Shown: in pieces, positions 63,977 through 64,000 of the stretch
Layout of the letters: every line of letters begins with the position of its first letter
Position numbering within the stretch: position 1 is the first letter of the stretch
Assembly: GCF_900107145.1 (NCBI RefSeq)
Contig: NZ_FNOW01000001.1
Coordinates: forward strand, 62,001-126,000
DNA: 64,000 bases
From: Allochromatium warmingii
GTDB lineage: Bacteria; Pseudomonadota; Gammaproteobacteria; Chromatiales; Chromatiaceae
Direction of reading: 5' to 3'
Position numbers and translations under genes: made by a program
Notes under the pieces: model-generated
The model's database searches: none
What the model saw: only the letters and a program-made list of their open reading frames with translations
What the model was told of the DNA's origin: nothing

Positions 63977-64000
63977 ATGGACTTAAAACGCGCCCTAGAG
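63977..64000 (+). CDS. Start of a gene running off the window
   Basis: ATG at 63977 is preceded by CGAGGA and opens MDLKRALE; the remainder is outside. Nothing can be said of its function. Confidence 0.4.

Overview
The window looks like chromosomal DNA of an anoxygenic phototrophic gammaproteobacterium, most likely a purple sulfur bacterium (Chromatiales, Chromatiaceae-like). The evidence is a bacteriochlorophyll/reaction-centre superoperon, a cytoplasmically oriented SoeABC-type sulfite dehydrogenase, glycogen genes, and gammaproteobacterial housekeeping blocks (ftsY-ftsE-ftsX; lptC-lptA-lptB-rpoN-hpf-ptsN-rapZ-ptsH). The species cannot be named from the sequence alone.

Region 1 (1-16.1 kb): the 5' end of a leftward PpsR/CrtJ-like photosynthesis repressor, then a rightward run bchF-bchN-bchB-bchH-bchL-bchM, puhA-puhB-puhC-puhE, hemN, bchJ and a menE-like ligase. 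Many junctions overlap by a few bases. Two genes often found in this kind of cluster, lhaA (between bchM and puhA) and acsF (oxygen-dependent cyclase), are absent. An oxygen-independent HemN sits in the cluster, which suits an anaerobic phototroph.

Region 2 (16.2-26.4 kb): leftward trmB, thiG and thiS; glgC and glgB divergent from one another, with a DUF2288-like gene overlapping the glgB end; then leftward ccmA-ccmB (without the rest of ccm), rlmKL and a YajD-like HNH protein.

Region 3 (26.6-42.5 kb): a chemoreceptor, then rightward yggS-proC-yggT-yggU and an EEP-family hydrolase. These converge on leftward ftsE-ftsX and ftsY, a PTS-Ntr/RpoN/Lpt block and kdsC, followed by nadC divergent from ampD. 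A bidirectional terminator closes the region at about 42.5 kb.

Region 4 (42.6-54.6 kb): a two-subunit sodium:solute symporter; rightward thrC, a LeuA/CimA-type synthase and a membrane protein that reads as a DUF2499 (Ycf49-like)-DUF3593 fusion, otherwise typical of cyanobacteria and plastids; a TumE-like toxin pseudogene next to an intact antitoxin-like ORF; soeA-soeB-soeC; and a small unknown gene with its own terminator.

Region 5 (54.6-64 kb): a roughly 0.7 kb gene-free stretch holding a 236-bp element with inverted ends directly before uvrD; then uvrD, gyrB interrupted by a 450-residue intein at the TOPRIM metal-binding motif, a DJ-1 family gene, a WecA/MraY-like glycosyl-phosphate transferase, a two-helix membrane protein of unknown function, and the first codons of another gene.

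The main items for follow-up are the GyrB intein, the Ycf49-type fusion, the decayed toxin gene and the inverted-repeat element before uvrD. No tRNA, rRNA, CRISPR array or intact insertion sequence was recognised.
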